A stretch of 64,000 bases of DNA from Aphidius gifuensis (Eukaryota; Arthropoda; Insecta; Hymenoptera; Braconidae): assembly GCF_014905175.1 (NCBI RefSeq), contig NC_057789.1, positions 30,376,555-30,440,554 of the forward strand, written 5' to 3'. Each line of letters opens with the position of its first letter. The first letter of the stretch is position 1. The translations under genes were made by a program, and so were the position numbers. Positions 62,079 to 64,000 of this stretch are shown in pieces. The notes beneath the pieces were generated by a model. It made no database searches. It had not been told where the DNA came from and saw nothing but the letters and a program-made list of their open reading frames with translations.

Positions 62079-63092
62079 ATGAACAGCAGCCTAATAATAA
62101 AGCCAACTTTTCAAAGAATTTGGATGAGATGTCTCACCTCATTCAGAAAGCCATTGTCATCAGAGGTATATTTTTAAATTAAATAATTTTTTTTGCTTTT
62201 AAATAAATTTCTCATGATGTATTGCTGACCAACTGTATTTCTTTAACTATTTTTAAATTAAATTTAATCCGTTATTATTTAGCTACTCTGGTCAGTCTTA
62301 CATAACCATGAGAATCATATTGATTAAAAATAAATAAAAATAAAACATCAGATAGAATGCAATGAGAATACGTTCTTTACAAAACAGTAGTCGTAAGAGA
62401 AATCAACATCATGATGTTGATCAAGTGCTTTCAATGCGGACAAAACCCTATTAACAAACAAATTTGTATTCTCTATATATATATCTATATATGTGTGTGG
62501 TTTGTTTGATGGTAAATATAGGTTCTAACAAGTTACTTGCGGCAGACCAAGGAACCACCATGGACATCCTATTTTGTCAAGTACAATGACGTAATAAATG
62601 ATCAACGTGGTATGTCCCACTTCAACTGGCCAGTCGGTTCAAGTAATTATCATGTATTACGAACTGGTTGTTTTCCCTATATAAAATATCATTGTACAAA
62701 ACGTATTGAAGAAGATCTTACAATGGATGACAAATTCTTCAAGGCTATCAAGATAATAAACCTTGGTATTTTGCATTATTTATATATATATATTTTTTAA
62801 ATATGTAATATTTAAAAAATGACATTTTACATAATTAAATCATGTTGTATACTTTCGATAAACGATAAAAAAAAAATCATAATATTCATATTAAAATGTT
62901 ATGAAATTTATTAACAAGATACAAAGTATATTGGAAAGTTAATAATTATTATTTTTTTCATTAGGTATTCCATGTTTACTTTATGGAATAGCAGCGACAT
63001 TATTGATTAAACACCTGGAAATTGTCAATACACCCCGAGGCAATGTTACAATCTACTTTTTGCTTCCTGAGGACAAATCTTCTGTTACTTAG
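62079..63092 (+). CDS. C15orf61 homologue (DUF4528 family), 152 aa, three coding exons
   Basis: Coding exons are 62079-62165, 62522-62765 and 62965-63092. The start MNSSLIIKPTFQRIWMRC is basic and resembles a mitochondrial presequence. The conserved body reads SSEVLTSYLRQ, PPWTSYFVKYNDVINDQRGM, SHFNWPVGSSNYHVLRTGCF, PYIKYHCTKR, FFKAIKIINLGIPCLLYGIA and NVTIYFLLPEDKSS. Human C15orf61 has the same order (SEVLTRHLLQ, HWTSF, LSHFNWPV, NYHVLRTGCFPFIKYHCSK, VVNLGIPTLLYG, ITVYFL) and nearly the same length (about 157). The C-terminal third may hold a membrane helix (GIPCLLYGIAATLLI). Molecular function is not established to my knowledge. Another reading frame of exon 1 is open but does not join in phase. 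Confidence 0.92.
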
Positions 63093-64000
63093 GTGAAGGA
63101 TGAAAGTGTGTAGAGCTGTTATCCAAGGATAGCCATTAATGATGATGATGGTGATGAATAACCACGTATACTTTTTGATATTTTAAATTAACTTGCACAT
63201 ATAAGGGGTTTTTTTCTAATTGACTCGATTCGCTATCATGGGTATGCTGTGTTTCGAATAATTGACTTAATTAGCAAGTGTTGAATTTGTTTTTAAAAAT
63301 TTATATCAAACACATGTCTTGAATATTATCTTGAAATATATACTTGGTTTTAAATTTTTTTCCAATTTTTTTGTATTTATTATCAATGGGTTGTTTATTT
63401 TGTGCCGACAAGTGAACAATTGCCATCGTTTATTTTGCCTAGGGACAAACTTGTCGAATATTTTTGATAAACAGTATTTGTGTTTACCTCTCGGTGGAAT
63501 TCATATTGCTTTGCCTTGAACATTATAATGTTTATAAAATCTTTTTATAGCTTTAGTTTATCTTTAAATTTTCTGTAAACGCATTATAGTATTTTTTTTT
63601 TCATAAATTTATAATGCTTATGAGATTTTTGATGGCAATATTATCCTTATTTTATTGGTAAATAAAATTTTTAAGCTGTTTATTGATAAACTTTTGATAT
63701 TTTTATACACATGTTTTGAAGCATGGTGATAAGTAACTATCAATTTTCAAAAAATATCAGGTCATGGATATTAGTTTGTCAGTAAAATTTGCAATTGTAC
63801 AACGAGAAAAATTTATCTCTTTGGATAATAAAAAAATCTGTTCTACAAAAGAAAAAGAATTCACCATTTGCTGGTTATTGTTTTTTTTTTAAAAAACAAA
63901 ACTCATAAAGATAAAAAAAAAAAACTATGTTTTACAAATAAGAAATGAAAATTTAATTTAAATTCATGTCAAAATATTGTTGACAGATATCTGAACTTGC
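63093..64000. other. 3' flank of the C15orf61 homologue
   Basis: Contains a GATGATGATGGTGATGA tract just after the stop and AATAAA-like signals (for example about 63661). No further gene is visible up to the window end. Confidence 0.45.

Overview
The window is AT-rich nuclear DNA from an insect. Genes have short AT-rich GT-AG introns. Several proteins are close to textbook insect or metazoan forms: the KDEL receptor, LMTK kinase, GatC with DNA polymerase gamma accessory subunit, a sugar-type gustatory receptor and a C15orf61 homologue. Base composition, compact introns and a secreted leucine-rich-repeat gene suggest a hymenopteran, perhaps a braconid parasitoid. That assignment is inference. 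There is one 100-base assembly gap (23919-24018).

Layout. 0.3-6.1 kb is a cluster of broken gene copies: two consecutive partial copies of Iml1/DEPDC5 (+), a minus-strand piece of the microtubule polymerase msps/CKAP5, a piece of an SLC35E2-like transporter (+), and a ZAD zinc-finger leader (-). Some keep introns, so at least part of the cluster is DNA-level duplication rather than retrocopying. 6.4-7.9 kb is repeats: a degenerate TTGTAC-rich minisatellite, a 515-bp TTAA-flanked MITE, and one copy of a repeat that returns as a large array at 36.9-39.8 kb.

8.4-22.5 kb is the ordinary gene-rich part. It holds a secreted 557-aa LRR protein (+), LMTK (-, 8 exons, 1532 aa), the KDEL receptor (+, 212 aa), and a dicistronic-looking GatC/DNApol-gamma35 pair (-) whose stop and start overlap in ATGA. 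LMTK and the KDEL receptor are divergent and share a 1.5-kb promoter interval. The KDEL receptor and DNApol-gamma35 are convergent.

22.6-62 kb is mostly non-coding. I read it as a large intron or intergenic space of a minus-strand gene for which I see only two exon-like pieces, at 26683-26761 (signal-peptide-like) and 60790-60861 (non-coding). Inside it are a nine-exon sugar-type gustatory receptor (+, 28925-30913) and a mobile-element complex at about 36.2-47 kb. The complex holds an array of alternating inverted repeats, an intact transposase-like gene (681 aa), a five-exon partner gene (359 aa) and subterminal-style tandem repeats, and it is bracketed by diverged direct repeats. This complex is the best candidate for an undescribed system. 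The window ends with a C15orf61 homologue (+, 62079-63092).

All exon structures were derived by hand from splice consensus, reading frame and remembered family similarity. No search or alignment software was run.
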